DNA from: Georgenia_B sunbinii
Lineage (GTDB): Bacteria; Actinomycetota; Actinomycetes; Actinomycetales; Actinomycetaceae
Length of the DNA: 64,000 nt
Strand: one strand, 5' to 3'
Assembly (NCBI RefSeq): GCF_036421855.1
Contig: NZ_JAZGOK010000002.1
Shown here: positions 8,674 through 18,913 of the stretch, in pieces
Position numbering within the stretch: position 1 is the first letter of the stretch
Layout of the letters: the number at the start of each line of letters is the position of its first letter
Made by a program: the position numbers and the translations under genes
The notes under the pieces: model-generated
Seen by the model: only the letters and a program-made list of their open reading frames with translations
Told to the model about the DNA's origin: nothing
Database searches by the model: none

Positions 8674-9828
8674 ATGTCGAAGACGACACCACCGTTGCTG
8701 GTCCCCACCTGGGGGCGCGTGCTCGATCCCACCGTCAAGGTGCTGCCGAGTCACGCTCGCGGCCACAACCGGGCGCTCGTGCTGCAGACGCTCGCCAGCC
8801 ATCGCGTGCTCAGCCGGGCGGACATCGCCCGGGAGACCGGCCTCACCCGGGTGACGGTCTCTGACCTCGTCGCGGACCTCATCGCGTCGTCGCTCGTCGT
8901 CGAGCTGGGGCAGCGTGCCGAGTCGCGCCCCGGCAAGCCGGCCACGCTGCTGCAGATCGACAAGGATGCCCGGCACACCATCGGGGTCGACCTCTCCGAC
9001 CTCACCACCTTCCGGTCCGCGGTGATGGACCTCGACGGGACCGTGCTGGCCACCCACGAGCTCGCCACCGGCGGTGCGACCGGAGCCGCCGCCGCGGACG
9101 TCGCCGTCCAGGTCGCGGCGTCCGCCGTCGCCGGTGCGACCGCGCCGGTGCTCGGCGTCGGCGTCGGGACCCCCGGGATCGTGGACTCGTCGGGCGTCGT
9201 GCTGACCGCGCCGAACCTCGGCTGGTCCGACCTGCCTCTCCAGCGGCTGCTCAGCGACGAGCTCCGGCTGCCGGTCCACGTCGCGAACGACGCGAACGCC
9301 GCCGTCATGGCGGAGAGCCGGTTCGGCGGGGGCGGCGACGACCTCCTGCTCATCACGGTGGGCAGCGGCGTCGGAGCCGGGATCCTGGTCAACGGGGTGC
9401 CCAGGCTGGGCGCGCGGTCGGCCGCCGGCGAGATCGGCCACGTCGTCGTGGGGACCGACGGCGGCCCGCCGTGCGCCTGCGGCAAGGTCGGCTGCCTCGA
9501 GGCGTGGCTCTCGGTCCGCAGCCTGCGCCGTGCCCTCGCCGCCGCCGACGACGCCGCCCGCCGCGACGTGCTCGAGGAGGCCGGCCGGCGGCTGGGCATC
9601 GCGATGGCACCGGTCGTCGGCACCCTCGACATCACCGAGATCGCGCTCAGCGGCCCCGCCGACCTGCTCGCGGGCGCGCTGGTCGAGGCCGCGGACCGGA
9701 CGCTGCGCGAACGGATGCTCGCCTCGGTCCACAACGACCTCGAGATCCGGCTGTCGAGCCTCTCGACAGACATCGTCCTGCGCGGCGCCGGCGCGATCGT
9801 GCTCGCGGCCGAGCTGGGCCTCTCCTGA
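8674..9828 (+). CDS. ROK-family transcriptional regulator (NagC/XylR type)
   Basis: A 384-residue repressor-type ROK protein. A winged helix-turn-helix occupies about residues 28-85, with LSRADIARETGLTRVTVSDLV as the HTH core. The sugar-binding ROK domain follows, with a strand GVDLSDL at about 108-115, GVGVGTPGIV and the zinc-type motif CACGKVGCLE at about 267-276. It should sense the sugar or sugar phosphate produced by the downstream genes. The gap to the substrate-binding protein gene is about 37 bases without an obvious terminator, so the regulator is probably cotranscribed and autoregulated through the AT-rich site just before its start. Confidence 0.9.
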   Translation: MSKTTPPLLVPTWGRVLDPTVKVLPSHARGHNRALVLQTLASHRVLSRADIARETGLTRVTVSDLVADLIASSLVVELGQRAESRPGKPATLLQIDKDARHTIGVDLSDLTTFRSAVMDLDGTVLATHELATGGATGAAAADVAVQVAASAVAGATAPVLGVGVGTPGIVDSSGVVLTAPNLGWSDLPLQRLLSDELRLPVHVANDANAAVMAESRFGGGGDDLLLITVGSGVGAGILVNGVPRLGARSAAGEIGHVVVGTDGGPPCACGKVGCLEAWLSVRSLRRALAAADDAARRDVLEEAGRRLGIAMAPVVGTLDITEIALSGPADLLAGALVEAADRTLRERMLASVHNDLEIRLSSLSTDIVLRGAGAIVLAAELGLS

Positions 9829-9865
9829 CCTCTCCACCCGCTCACCCACCACGAAAGGCAAGATG

Positions 9866-11185
9866 ATGAAGAGAAGGTTCATCGGGACGGCGGCGATGCT
9901 CACCGCCGGTGCCCTCGTGCTCGTCGGCTGCGGCGGTAGCGCCGACGGTGACGCGACCAGCCCGGACGACGACGCCGACGGCGCCACGACCGGCGAGGAC
10001 CAGACCCTCACCCTGTGGCTCATGGGCGGCGACACGCCCGACGAGCTGCGCGACTACCTCCGGGACACCTTCGCGACGGAGACGGGCGCCGAGCTCGTCA
10101 TCGAGGAGCAGGACTGGGGCGACGCCGTCACCAAGCTCACCACCGCGCTGCCGGACGCCGGCGCGACGCCCGACGTCACCGAGATCGGCAACACCTGGGC
10201 CTCGACCTTCACCGGCGTCGGAGCGTTCAGCGACCTCAGCGACGTCTATGACGAGCTCGGCGGCGACGACCTGCTCCAGTCCTTCGTCGAGGCCGGCGAC
10301 GTCGACGGCGCACACTTCGCGCTGCCCTACTACTTCGGCTCCCGCCTCATCTGGTTCCGCAAGGACGTGTGGCAGGAGGCCGGCCACGAGGTGCCGACCA
10401 CCCTCGCCGAGTTCAACGAGACGGTCACCGAGCTGCGGACCGAGGACATGTCGGGCTTCTACCTCGGCGGCGAGGACTGGCGCAACGGCGTGTCGTGGAT
10501 CTTCGCCAACGGCGGTGAGCTCGCCGTCCATGACGGCGACACCTGGGTCTCGGCGCTGTCCGACCCGGCCACCCAGGAAGGTCTCCAGCAGTTCCAGGAC
10601 CTGTTCACCGACGCCTCCAACGCCCCTGCGACCGAGTCCGACTCCACCCCCTGGGTGAACATCAACGACAACGACGCCGGCGTGCCCGAGGCTGCCACGA
10701 TCATCGCCCCCGGCTGGGCCTACTGGTCCATCGGCCTGCCGACCGAGGCCGACCCCGACGTGCTCGAGTGGGACGACGACACCTTCGGCGTCTTCGCGCT
10801 GCCGGGCGTCGAGGAGGGCAGTGTGGCGCCGGTGTTCGCCGGCGGCTCCAACATCGCGATCTCGGCGGCGAGCGGGAAGCAGGAGCTGGCGCGGGACCTG
10901 CTGCGGATCATCTTCTCCGACGAGTACCAGACCATGCTCGCGGCCAACGGGCTGGGTCCGGCCAACACCCAGTTCCTCGACGCCTTCGAGGAGCTCAACC
11001 CGACCGTCAACCCCGCGGCTGCGGCCGCTGCGGTGAGCTCCAAGCTCACGCCGGCCGCCCCCGGCTGGGCCGCCGTCGAGGGGTCGGCGCTGCTCGAGGA
11101 GTTCTTCGGCAAGGTCGCCCAGGGCGGCGACATCGCCGAGCTGGCCGCCGAGTACGACGAGCAGATCAACGCCCTGCTCAACTGA
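9866..11185 (+). CDS. Carbohydrate ABC transporter substrate-binding lipoprotein
   Basis: A 439-residue family-1 extracellular solute-binding protein. The N-terminus is a lipoprotein signal with lipobox LVGC and Cys22, followed by a Gly/Asp/Thr-rich linker and then TLTLWLMGGD, which begins the binding fold. Segments such as GDAVTKLTTALPDAGATPDVTEIGNTW and the DLSDVYDEL region are typical of CUT1 sugar binders. GAAAGG at 9853-9858 gives good spacing to the ATG at 9866; the adjacent ATG at 9863 is the alternative. Downstream are two permeases, a GH3 enzyme and a ROK kinase, which point to an amino-sugar or oligosaccharide ligand. No ATP-binding subunit is encoded nearby. Confidence 0.92.
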   Translation: MKRRFIGTAAMLTAGALVLVGCGGSADGDATSPDDDADGATTGEDQTLTLWLMGGDTPDELRDYLRDTFATETGAELVIEEQDWGDAVTKLTTALPDAGATPDVTEIGNTWASTFTGVGAFSDLSDVYDELGGDDLLQSFVEAGDVDGAHFALPYYFGSRLIWFRKDVWQEAGHEVPTTLAEFNETVTELRTEDMSGFYLGGEDWRNGVSWIFANGGELAVHDGDTWVSALSDPATQEGLQQFQDLFTDASNAPATESDSTPWVNINDNDAGVPEAATIIAPGWAYWSIGLPTEADPDVLEWDDDTFGVFALPGVEEGSVAPVFAGGSNIAISAASGKQELARDLLRIIFSDEYQTMLAANGLGPANTQFLDAFEELNPTVNPAAAAAAVSSKLTPAAPGWAAVEGSALLEEFFGKVAQGGDIAELAAEYDEQINALLN

Positions 11186-11276
11186 CGCCGAGCCGTTGCG
11201 GGCGGGCGATCGTGCCCGCCCGCAACGGGGCGCGCCGCAACCCCACCCGCCGAGCGACGTCGCAAGGAGCGCCACG

Positions 11277-12197
11277 ATGGTCGACACCAGCACCGTGCGC
11301 CCGCGGGCACGTCGGCGCCGCAGCCTGCCGTACGTCCTGCTCGTGCCCGCCGTCCTGCTCCTGCTCGTCGCCACCGGCTACCCGATCGGGTGGCAGATCG
11401 TCACGTCGTTCCGGGAGTACGGGATGGCGCAGCAGTTCGGCCAGCCGGCGCCGTTCATCGGGCTGGCGAACTACCTCGCGATCGTCAGCGACCCGGGCCT
11501 GTGGGGCGTCGTCGTCCGCTCGGTCGGGTTCGCGGTCGCCACCGCCTTCCTCACGCTCGTCGTCGGCGTGCTCGTCGCGCTGCTCATGCGGGTCACGTGG
11601 ACGTGGGTGCGCCTCACGTTGCAGGTGTCGCTGCTGCTGGCGTGGGCGATGCCCGTGGTCGCCGCGATGACCGTCTGGATCTGGCTGTTCGACCGGCGGC
11701 GCGGCGTCGTCAACTGGCTCCTCGAACGGGTCGGCCTCGAGCAGTTCCACCGGTTCGACTGGCTGGCGCAGCCGGTGACGTTCTTCCTGGTGGCGAGCAT
11801 CGTTGTCATCTGGATGTCGGTGCCCTTCGTCGCACTCTCGGTCTACGCCGGGCTCACCCAGATCTCCGAGGAGGTCATCGAGGCGAGCGAGCTCGACGGC
11901 GCGAGCGGCGTGCAGCGGCTGCGCTACATCCTGCTGCCGATGATCCGGCCCGTCGTGGCCATCGTGCTCCTGCTCCAGCTGGTGTGGGACCTGCGGGTCT
12001 TCACCCAGATCAAGCTGCTGCAGGACGCCGGTTCCGCCGCCGGCCGGTTCGACCTCATCGGCACCGCGATCTACAAGCTCGGGACCGGGTCGGGCGACTT
12101 CGGGATGGCCGCCGCGATGTCCGTCTTCGTCCTCCTCATCACCGTGGCGCTCAGTGCCTACTACGTCCGGATCCTGCTCATGGAGGAGGCGTCGTGA
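11277..12197 (+). CDS. Sugar ABC transporter permease, MalF/UgpA type
   Basis: A 306-residue inner-membrane permease of the CUT1 family with about six membrane segments after a basic N-terminus (RPRARRRRS). The EAA loop reads EASELDGASGVQRLRYILLP (about residues 201-220), the site that contacts the ATPase. AAGGAG at 11264-11269, seven bases before the ATG, is a clear ribosome-binding site. The gene lies about 90 bases after the binding-protein gene; that spacer, GCGGGCGGGCGAT...GCCCGCCCGC at roughly 11200-11225, could form a hairpin that raises binding-protein expression over the permeases. Confidence 0.92.
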   Translation: MVDTSTVRPRARRRRSLPYVLLVPAVLLLLVATGYPIGWQIVTSFREYGMAQQFGQPAPFIGLANYLAIVSDPGLWGVVVRSVGFAVATAFLTLVVGVLVALLMRVTWTWVRLTLQVSLLLAWAMPVVAAMTVWIWLFDRRRGVVNWLLERVGLEQFHRFDWLAQPVTFFLVASIVVIWMSVPFVALSVYAGLTQISEEVIEASELDGASGVQRLRYILLPMIRPVVAIVLLLQLVWDLRVFTQIKLLQDAGSAAGRFDLIGTAIYKLGTGSGDFGMAAAMSVFVLLITVALSAYYVRILLMEEAS

Positions 12198-13108
12198 CCG
12201 TGACCACCCGGCCGGCAGCCCGGCGCGGCACCCGGCCGGCGGGCCGCAACCGGGCCCGCACCCGCCCGCGGACCCGCACTCGCCGCGGCCGCACCGTCGC
12301 CAGCGTGGTCGGGCTGGTGGTGGCGGCGCTGTGGGCGTTCCCGGTCTACTGGATGTGGAGCTCGGCGCTGCTGCCCAACCGCCGGCTGCAGAGCTTCACC
12401 CCGAACTTCTTGCCCACCGGCGGCAGCCTCGACAACTTCCGGAGCGTGCTCGCGCAGGGGAGCTTCTTCCCGGCGCTGTGGATGAGCCTGTCGATCACCC
12501 TCATCGCGGTGACGGCGTGCCTGCTCTTCGCGTTCCTCGCGGCGCTGGCCATCTCCCGCTACCGGTTCCGCGGCCGGCGGAGCTTCGTGCTGGCGGTGCT
12601 GCTCATCCAGATGCTCCCGGCCGAGGGGCTGTTCATCGCCCAGTACAAGCTCATGCAGGGGCTGGGCGGCCTGGAGAGCGTGTGGGGCATGAGCCTGCTG
12701 TACGCCGCGCTCGTCGTGCCGTTCACGGTGTGGATGCTCCGCGGCTTCGTCGCCGGCATCCCGGTCGACCTCGAGGAGGCCGCGATGGTCGACGGCCTCA
12801 GCCGCACGAAGGCGTTCTTCCGGATCACCTTCCCGCTGCTCGCCCCCGGCCTGGTGGCCTCCGGCGTCTACGCCTTCCTGCAGTGCTGGAACGAGTTCAC
12901 CATCGCGCTCGTCATCCTCCAGCGCGAGGAGAACAAGACGCTGCCGCTGTGGCTGCGCAGCTTCGTCCAGTCCAGCGCCACCCGCGAGATCGACTGGGGA
13001 CAGGTGATGGCCGCGTCCTCGCTGGTCGCGGTCCCGGTGATCGTGTTCTTCCTCCTCGTCCAGGGCCGGATGACCTCCGGCCTCGTCAGCGGGGCGGTCA
13101 AGGGATGA
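12194..13108 (+). CDS. Sugar ABC transporter permease, MalG/UgpE type
   Basis: A 304-residue partner permease. A very basic N-terminal stretch (residues about 8-35, repeated Arg-Thr-Arg) precedes six membrane segments. The EAA loop reads EEAAMVDGLSRTKAFFRITFPLLAP. The GTG start at 12194 overlaps the previous stop by four bases (GTGA) and has GGAGGAGG just upstream, so the two permeases are translationally coupled. Together they form the channel for the sugar taken from the lipoprotein. Because no ATPase lies in the operon, a shared MsiK-like ATPase elsewhere in the genome is the likely energiser. Confidence 0.92.
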   Translation: MTVTTRPAARRGTRPAGRNRARTRPRTRTRRGRTVASVVGLVVAALWAFPVYWMWSSALLPNRRLQSFTPNFLPTGGSLDNFRSVLAQGSFFPALWMSLSITLIAVTACLLFAFLAALAISRYRFRGRRSFVLAVLLIQMLPAEGLFIAQYKLMQGLGGLESVWGMSLLYAALVVPFTVWMLRGFVAGIPVDLEEAAMVDGLSRTKAFFRITFPLLAPGLVASGVYAFLQCWNEFTIALVILQREENKTLPLWLRSFVQSSATREIDWGQVMAASSLVAVPVIVFFLLVQGRMTSGLVSGAVKG

Positions 13109-14586
13109 CGCTGAGCGCGACGGGGCTGCGTCAGGCGGCGCTGGCCACCCTCATGCCCGGGTTCACCGGCGGCATCCTCCCGGACTGGCTGGCCGCACTG
13201 CTGCGCGAGGGACTCGGTGCACTGTGCCTGTTCTCCACCAACATCACCTCACCGGGCGGGCTGCGCCGCCTCACCGACGAGGCGCGGCGCGCGAACCCCG
13301 GCGTGGTCATCGCGGTCGACGAGGAGGGTGGGGACGTCACCCGGCTGTGGCACCACGCCGGCGGCTCGCAGCAACCGGGCAACGCCGTCCTCGGCCGGCT
13401 CGACGACGACGCGGTCACCGCGCACGCGGCCGGCACCCTCGCCGCGGAGCTGCAGGCCGCCGGCGTGACGATGACCCTCGGCCCGGTCGCGGACATCAAC
13501 TCCGACCCCCGGAACCCGGTCATCGGCACCCGCAGCTTCGGCGCCGAGCCCGACCTCGTCGCCCGGCACGTGCGGACGTGGGTGCGGGAGCTGCAGGCCG
13601 GGCACGTCGCCGCCTGCGCGAAGCACTTCCCGGGGCACGGTGACACCGCCACGGACTCCCACCTCGCGCTGCCGGTGGTGGACCGCTCACCCGCGCAGCT
13701 GACGGCACGCGAGCTGGTGCCGTTCGTCGGCGCCGTCGCGGCCGGCACGCAGGCGGTGATGATCGCCCACCTCCTGCTGCCGCAGCTGGACCCGGCAGCG
13801 CCCGCGACGACGTCGGCCCCGGTGATCCAGGGGCTGCTGCGCGACCGGCTCGGCTTTGACGGCGTCGTCGTCACCGATGCGCTGGACATGGCCGGCGCCG
13901 GCGGCGTGCGCGGCATGGCGGCCAGTGCCGTGGCCTCGCTGCGGGCCGGCGCCGACCTGCTGTGCCTCGGGACCGGCACGACACCGCAGCAGGTGGCGCA
14001 GATCGTCGACGCGGTCGGCGCCGCCGTCGCCCGGGGACAGCTCGGCGAGGACCGCCTCCTCGAGGCGGGATCCCGTGCCCGTCGCCTCGCCGGGCGGTAC
14101 CCGGCTCCGGCGTCGTCACTGCGGCCCCCGGCCCGTTCGGCAGCGGTCGTGCCCGCCGAGCGGATCGCGGCGTCCTTCGACGTCTCCGCGCGGGCACGGG
14201 CTCTGCTGGCCGAGCACCGGCGCGTCGTGCTGCTGCGCCTGGAGACGGCGGCGAACATCGCCGTCGGGCCGGGGGAGTGGGGCCCGTTCGGGCTGCTCGG
14301 CGGGCCGGGGAGCCCACGGCTCGTCGGCGTCGAGGACGTGCTGGACCGCCTCGACGGCGACGACACGCTCGGGGTCGACGACCTGCTCGTCGTCGTCGGC
14401 CGCGACAACCACCGGCACGTCACCTCGCGAGAGGTGATCGGCGCGCTGCGCGAGAGCCACCGGGCGACCCTCGTTGTGGACATGGGCTGGGCAGACCCCG
14501 CCGCCGGCGTTGCTGACATCGCGACCTACGGCGGCTCACCCGCCGTCGGGCGCGCGCTGCTGGACCTGCTCGAGGACGTCCGATGA
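13105..14586 (+). CDS. Glycoside hydrolase family 3, NagZ-type beta-N-acetylglucosaminidase
   Basis: A 493-residue GH3 enzyme with no signal peptide, so it acts in the cytosol on imported substrate. The sequence KHFPGHGDTATDSH (about residues 173-186) matches the KH(F/I)PG(H/L)G-x4-D(S/T)H signature of GH3 N-acetylglucosaminidases, whose Asp-His pair serves as acid/base. VVTDALDM (about 253-260) carries the nucleophile Asp. A further C-terminal domain of roughly 130 residues follows, longer than compact Gram-negative NagZ. The ATG overlaps the permease stop by four bases. Likely substrates are GlcNAc-containing disaccharides from chitin or peptidoglycan. Confidence 0.9.
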   Translation: MTLSATGLRQAALATLMPGFTGGILPDWLAALLREGLGALCLFSTNITSPGGLRRLTDEARRANPGVVIAVDEEGGDVTRLWHHAGGSQQPGNAVLGRLDDDAVTAHAAGTLAAELQAAGVTMTLGPVADINSDPRNPVIGTRSFGAEPDLVARHVRTWVRELQAGHVAACAKHFPGHGDTATDSHLALPVVDRSPAQLTARELVPFVGAVAAGTQAVMIAHLLLPQLDPAAPATTSAPVIQGLLRDRLGFDGVVVTDALDMAGAGGVRGMAASAVASLRAGADLLCLGTGTTPQQVAQIVDAVGAAVARGQLGEDRLLEAGSRARRLAGRYPAPASSLRPPARSAAVVPAERIAASFDVSARARALLAEHRRVVLLRLETAANIAVGPGEWGPFGLLGGPGSPRLVGVEDVLDRLDGDDTLGVDDLLVVVGRDNHRHVTSREVIGALRESHRATLVVDMGWADPAAGVADIATYGGSPAVGRALLDLLEDVR

Positions 14587-15512
14587 GGGTCGGGATCGAC
14601 ATCGGCGGCACGACCACCGCCGCCGTCCTGCTGGCCGACGACGGCAGCACGGCGGCGAGCACCGTGCTGCCCTCCGGCCACGGGCCGGCAGCGGTGACCG
14701 ACGTCGCCGTCGCGGCCGTTGCCGAGCTGTGCGCGGCGGCCGGGTGCGCGGTTGCCGCGGTGACGGCGGTGGGGGTCGGGATCCCCGGCACGGTCGACGT
14801 CGCCCGCGGCCGGGTGCGCAACGCGGTCAACCTCGGCATCGGCACGCTCGATCTGGCAGCGGTGCTGGCGGAGCGGCTCGGGGCGCCGGTCCACGTGGAG
14901 AACGACGTCAACGCCGCCGCGGTGGGCGCCTTCCACATCCTCAGCGCCGACGGGCGCTCGCCCGGCTCGGTGGTCTACCTCAATCTCGGTACCGGGCTGG
15001 CCTGCGGCGTGGTGCTCGAGGGTCGCCTCTGGCGGGGCACGGCCGGCGCCGCCGGCGAGATCGGCCATGTCCCGGTGGACCCGCAGGGGGTGCGGTGCAC
15101 GTGCGGCCAGCGGGGCTGCCTGGAGACGTTGTGCTCCGGCTCGGCCGTCGCCAGGTTGTGGCCGACCACCGGCGGACCGGCCCCCGCGGCGCTGTTCTCA
15201 GCGGCAGCGGGCGGCGACCGTGCGGCGCAGGCGATCAAGGGCAGCGTCGTCGGGGGCGTCGCCTCGGCGGTGCGGGTCGCCGCGTTGTCGTGGGACGCGG
15301 AGGTCATCGTGCTCGGTGGCGGGATGAGCGAGCTCGGCGCCCCGCTGCTCACCGGCGTGCGCGAGGCGCTCGTCGCGATGGCGGCGGCCTCACCCTTCCT
15401 TCGCTCGCTCGACCTGCCCGGCCGCGTCGTCCTGCCCGAGGGGCGCAGGAACGTCGCCACGCTCGGCGCCGCGCTGCTCGCGGACCGGGAGCCGGTGCGG
15501 ACGGCCGGCTGA
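14583..15512 (+). CDS. ROK-family sugar kinase
   Basis: A 309-residue ROK kinase, lacking the DNA-binding domain of the operon's first gene. The phosphate-binding motif is DIGGTTTAAV at residues 5-14. GVGIPGTVD and the catalytic Asp region (HVENDVNAAAVG, about 104-115) follow, then the zinc motif CTCGQRGCLE at about 172-181. It probably phosphorylates the monosaccharide released by the GH3 enzyme, so GlcNAc is the first candidate and glucose the second. The ATG overlaps the GH3 stop by four bases (ATGA). It is the last gene of the operon; a short GC-rich tandem repeat follows. Confidence 0.9.
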   Translation: MRVGIDIGGTTTAAVLLADDGSTAASTVLPSGHGPAAVTDVAVAAVAELCAAAGCAVAAVTAVGVGIPGTVDVARGRVRNAVNLGIGTLDLAAVLAERLGAPVHVENDVNAAAVGAFHILSADGRSPGSVVYLNLGTGLACGVVLEGRLWRGTAGAAGEIGHVPVDPQGVRCTCGQRGCLETLCSGSAVARLWPTTGGPAPAALFSAAAGGDRAAQAIKGSVVGGVASAVRVAALSWDAEVIVLGGGMSELGAPLLTGVREALVAMAAASPFLRSLDLPGRVVLPEGRRNVATLGAALLADREPVRTAG

Positions 15513-15516
15513 CCGG

Positions 15517-15580
15517 GGCAGCCGGTGCGGCCGCCAGGCCGGGGCAGCCGGTGCAGACGGGCGGCCGTGGCAGCCGGTGC
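15517..15580. repeat. 26-bp-period tandem repeat between convergent genes
   Basis: GGCAGCCGGTGC occurs at 15517, 15543 and 15569, exactly 26 bases apart. A related GGGAGCCGGTGC lies inside the end of the ROK kinase gene at 15487. The repeat fills the gap between the kinase (+) and DUF779 (-) genes. No function is evident. Confidence 0.7.
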
Positions 15581-15600
15581 GGCCGGCCGGCCGCCACGGT

Positions 15601-16161
15601 TCAGGAACGCTGCGGGAAGGCGCAGGCGTCGTCGACCTGGGCCACGACCTGTGGTTGGGTCGCCGGTGCCGGGCGCCGGCCGACGTCCCAGTCCGCGCCG
15701 GTGAGCGGGCGCTGAGCGGCGAGTGCCGCTGTCTCCTCCTCGTTGAAGACCCGGGACCGGGTGAGGAACCGCACTCCCTCGGGCCCCTCGACGCTGAACC
15801 CGGCACCGCGACCCGGGACGACGTCGAGCACCAGCTGGGTGTGCTCCCACGCAGCGAACTGCTGCGGGGAGATCCACACCGGTACGCCGTCGGCGTCCGA
15901 CGGCGCGTCATCGCGGATCTGGCCGAGGAACAGCCGCAGGTCGAGGACACCGAGCAGCACCTCGCGGTCACCGACCATGAACTCGCCCTGCGGGTAGCAC
16001 ATCGGGGAGGAGCCGTCGCAGCAGCCGCCCGACTGGTGCATCATCAGCGGGCCGTGCTTGTCGCGGAGCTTGTCGAGCAGCTCGGCGGCGGCCGGCAGCG
16101 CGACGACGCGAGGCACGAGGACCCCCGCCGTCTCCTGCCGGCTGGGTGTGGTGGCGGTCAT
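15601..16161 (-). CDS. DUF779 domain protein
   Basis: A 186-residue protein of the DUF779 family. The conserved cysteine-rich segment MMHQSGGCCDGSSPMCYP lies at about residues 40-57, followed by GVPVWISPQQFAAWEHTQLVLDVVPGRGAGFSVEGPEGVRF in pieces typical of the family. Function is unknown. DUF779 genes are regularly found next to acetaldehyde/aldehyde dehydrogenase genes, and here the dehydrogenase is immediately upstream on the same strand. The 156-base gap between them holds a repeat-bearing hairpin rather than tight coupling. The C-terminal 40 residues are poorly conserved in composition. Confidence 0.85.
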   Translation of the reverse strand: MTATTPSRQETAGVLVPRVVALPAAAELLDKLRDKHGPLMMHQSGGCCDGSSPMCYPQGEFMVGDREVLLGVLDLRLFLGQIRDDAPSDADGVPVWISPQQFAAWEHTQLVLDVVPGRGAGFSVEGPEGVRFLTRSRVFNEEETAALAAQRPLTGADWDVGRRPAPATQPQVVAQVDDACAFPQRS

Positions 16162-16194
16162 CGGTCCTCCATCTCGTCGGTCGGTGACCCGGTC

Positions 16195-16299
16195 GAGAAC
16201 TCTGCTCTCGCGGACAAGTCTGCTGTGGCGGACAAGTCTGCTGTGGCGGACAAGTCTGCTGTGGCGGACAAGTCTGCTCTCGGCGAGAGCAGAGTTCTC
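16195..16299. repeat. Inverted repeat enclosing four 18-bp direct repeats
   Basis: Arms GAGAACTCTGCTCTCG (16195-16210) and CGAGAGCAGAGTTCTC (16284-16299) are exact reverse complements of 16 bases. Between them lie 18-bp units GACAAGTCTGCTGTGGCG at 16213, 16231 and 16249, with a variant at 16267. On the minus strand 16264-16282 reads CGAGAGCAGACTTGTCCGC, which matches 16 of 19 positions of the core of the large array at 23.6 kb. It sits between the aldehyde dehydrogenase and DUF779 genes. Confidence 0.85.
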
Positions 16300-16317
16300 G
16301 GCGACCGGGGCCGGTGT

Positions 16318-17883
<1,566 letters not shown>

Positions 17884-18081
17884 GGAGGACTCTCCCTCGT
17901 GTCACGACGACCGGCTCGTCGGGGAGCCGGACACGGCTCGTCATCGTGCCGTGCTCTTCGACGATAAGCCGGATCGAGCCGCGATGGAAGGGCTTCGGGA
18001 CGGGCTGCGGCCAACCAGGAATGCCGGCGCTCGGCGCGGCGTTGTACCGGTCCTCCGTCGTCGCCCGCGAGAGGACCCCGC

Positions 18082-18801
18082 ATGCCCCAGGCAGTTGTCC
18101 AGCACCGCTCCGATCTGCCAACCCTGGCGGCGCCGTCGTCCGCCGCTGCGACCGCGTTCGACCCCGCGGCGAGCCTGTCCGCCGAGCTCGACCGGCAGGT
18201 CCAGGTGTACCTCGACCTCGGCCTCGCCGAGCTCACCGGGGCCACGCCCGAAGGGCTGCGCGAGCTCGCCGAACCGCTGCGCGCCTCGCTGCCGGTGCCC
18301 GACGCCGCAGCGGCGGATGCCGTCCCCGCGGAGGACCGGGTGCCGTTCGTCCTCGTGCTCGACGTGCTGCGCGAGCGACCCAACGACGCGGTGCCCGCGA
18401 TGCGGCTCGGCGCCCGCACCGGGATGAGCGTCATCGACGACGACGAGATCGCCACCTACCGACCGGTCGCGAGACTCGACCTGCCGACTGGTGCCTACCT
18501 GCTCACCGGCATCGACACCGGCGGCCGCTTCCTCAACGTCACCCCGGCCGACGCCCTGGCCGCGATCGACGCCGAGGGGCGCACGCCGCTGACCGTCGCC
18601 GAGGGCCTGGCGCTGGTCACCGTGCGGCCCGACATGCTCCGGCCCGGCCGCTGCTTCTCGCTCGCCGGCTCGCGCACCGGGACCAACCAGCGGGTGCCCG
18701 CGGTGTGGATCTCCCAGCGGCAGCCCAAGCTCGGCTGGTGCTGGGACCGCAACCCGCACACCTGGCTCGGCACCGCGTCGGCGCAGGGACGTACGGCATG
18801 A
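18082..18801 (+). CDS. DUF5701 family protein
   Basis: A 239-residue cytosolic protein recognised as DUF5701 from the block DRQVQVYLDLGLAELTG near the N-terminus and from the C-terminal half, including PVARLDLPTGAYLLTGIDTG, EGRTPLTVAEGLALVTVRPDML and PAVWISQRQPKLGWCWDRNPHTWLG. The family is actinobacterial and has no assigned function. There is no signal peptide or membrane segment. It is transcribed away from the aldehyde dehydrogenase and lies 112 bases before the TrpB-like gene, which has its own ribosome-binding site. Confidence 0.8.
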   Translation: MPQAVVQHRSDLPTLAAPSSAAATAFDPAASLSAELDRQVQVYLDLGLAELTGATPEGLRELAEPLRASLPVPDAAAADAVPAEDRVPFVLVLDVLRERPNDAVPAMRLGARTGMSVIDDDEIATYRPVARLDLPTGAYLLTGIDTGGRFLNVTPADALAAIDAEGRTPLTVAEGLALVTVRPDMLRPGRCFSLAGSRTGTNQRVPAVWISQRQPKLGWCWDRNPHTWLGTASAQGRTA

Positions 18802-18913
18802 CCAGTGGTTCGCGGCACCCGTGGCCGCCGGTGCGGCGAGGGCGGCTCGCCCGGCGCTAGGCTCGCCGCCAGACCCACCGTCGGGTCCCACTCACCGTCG
18901 AGAGAAGGACACC

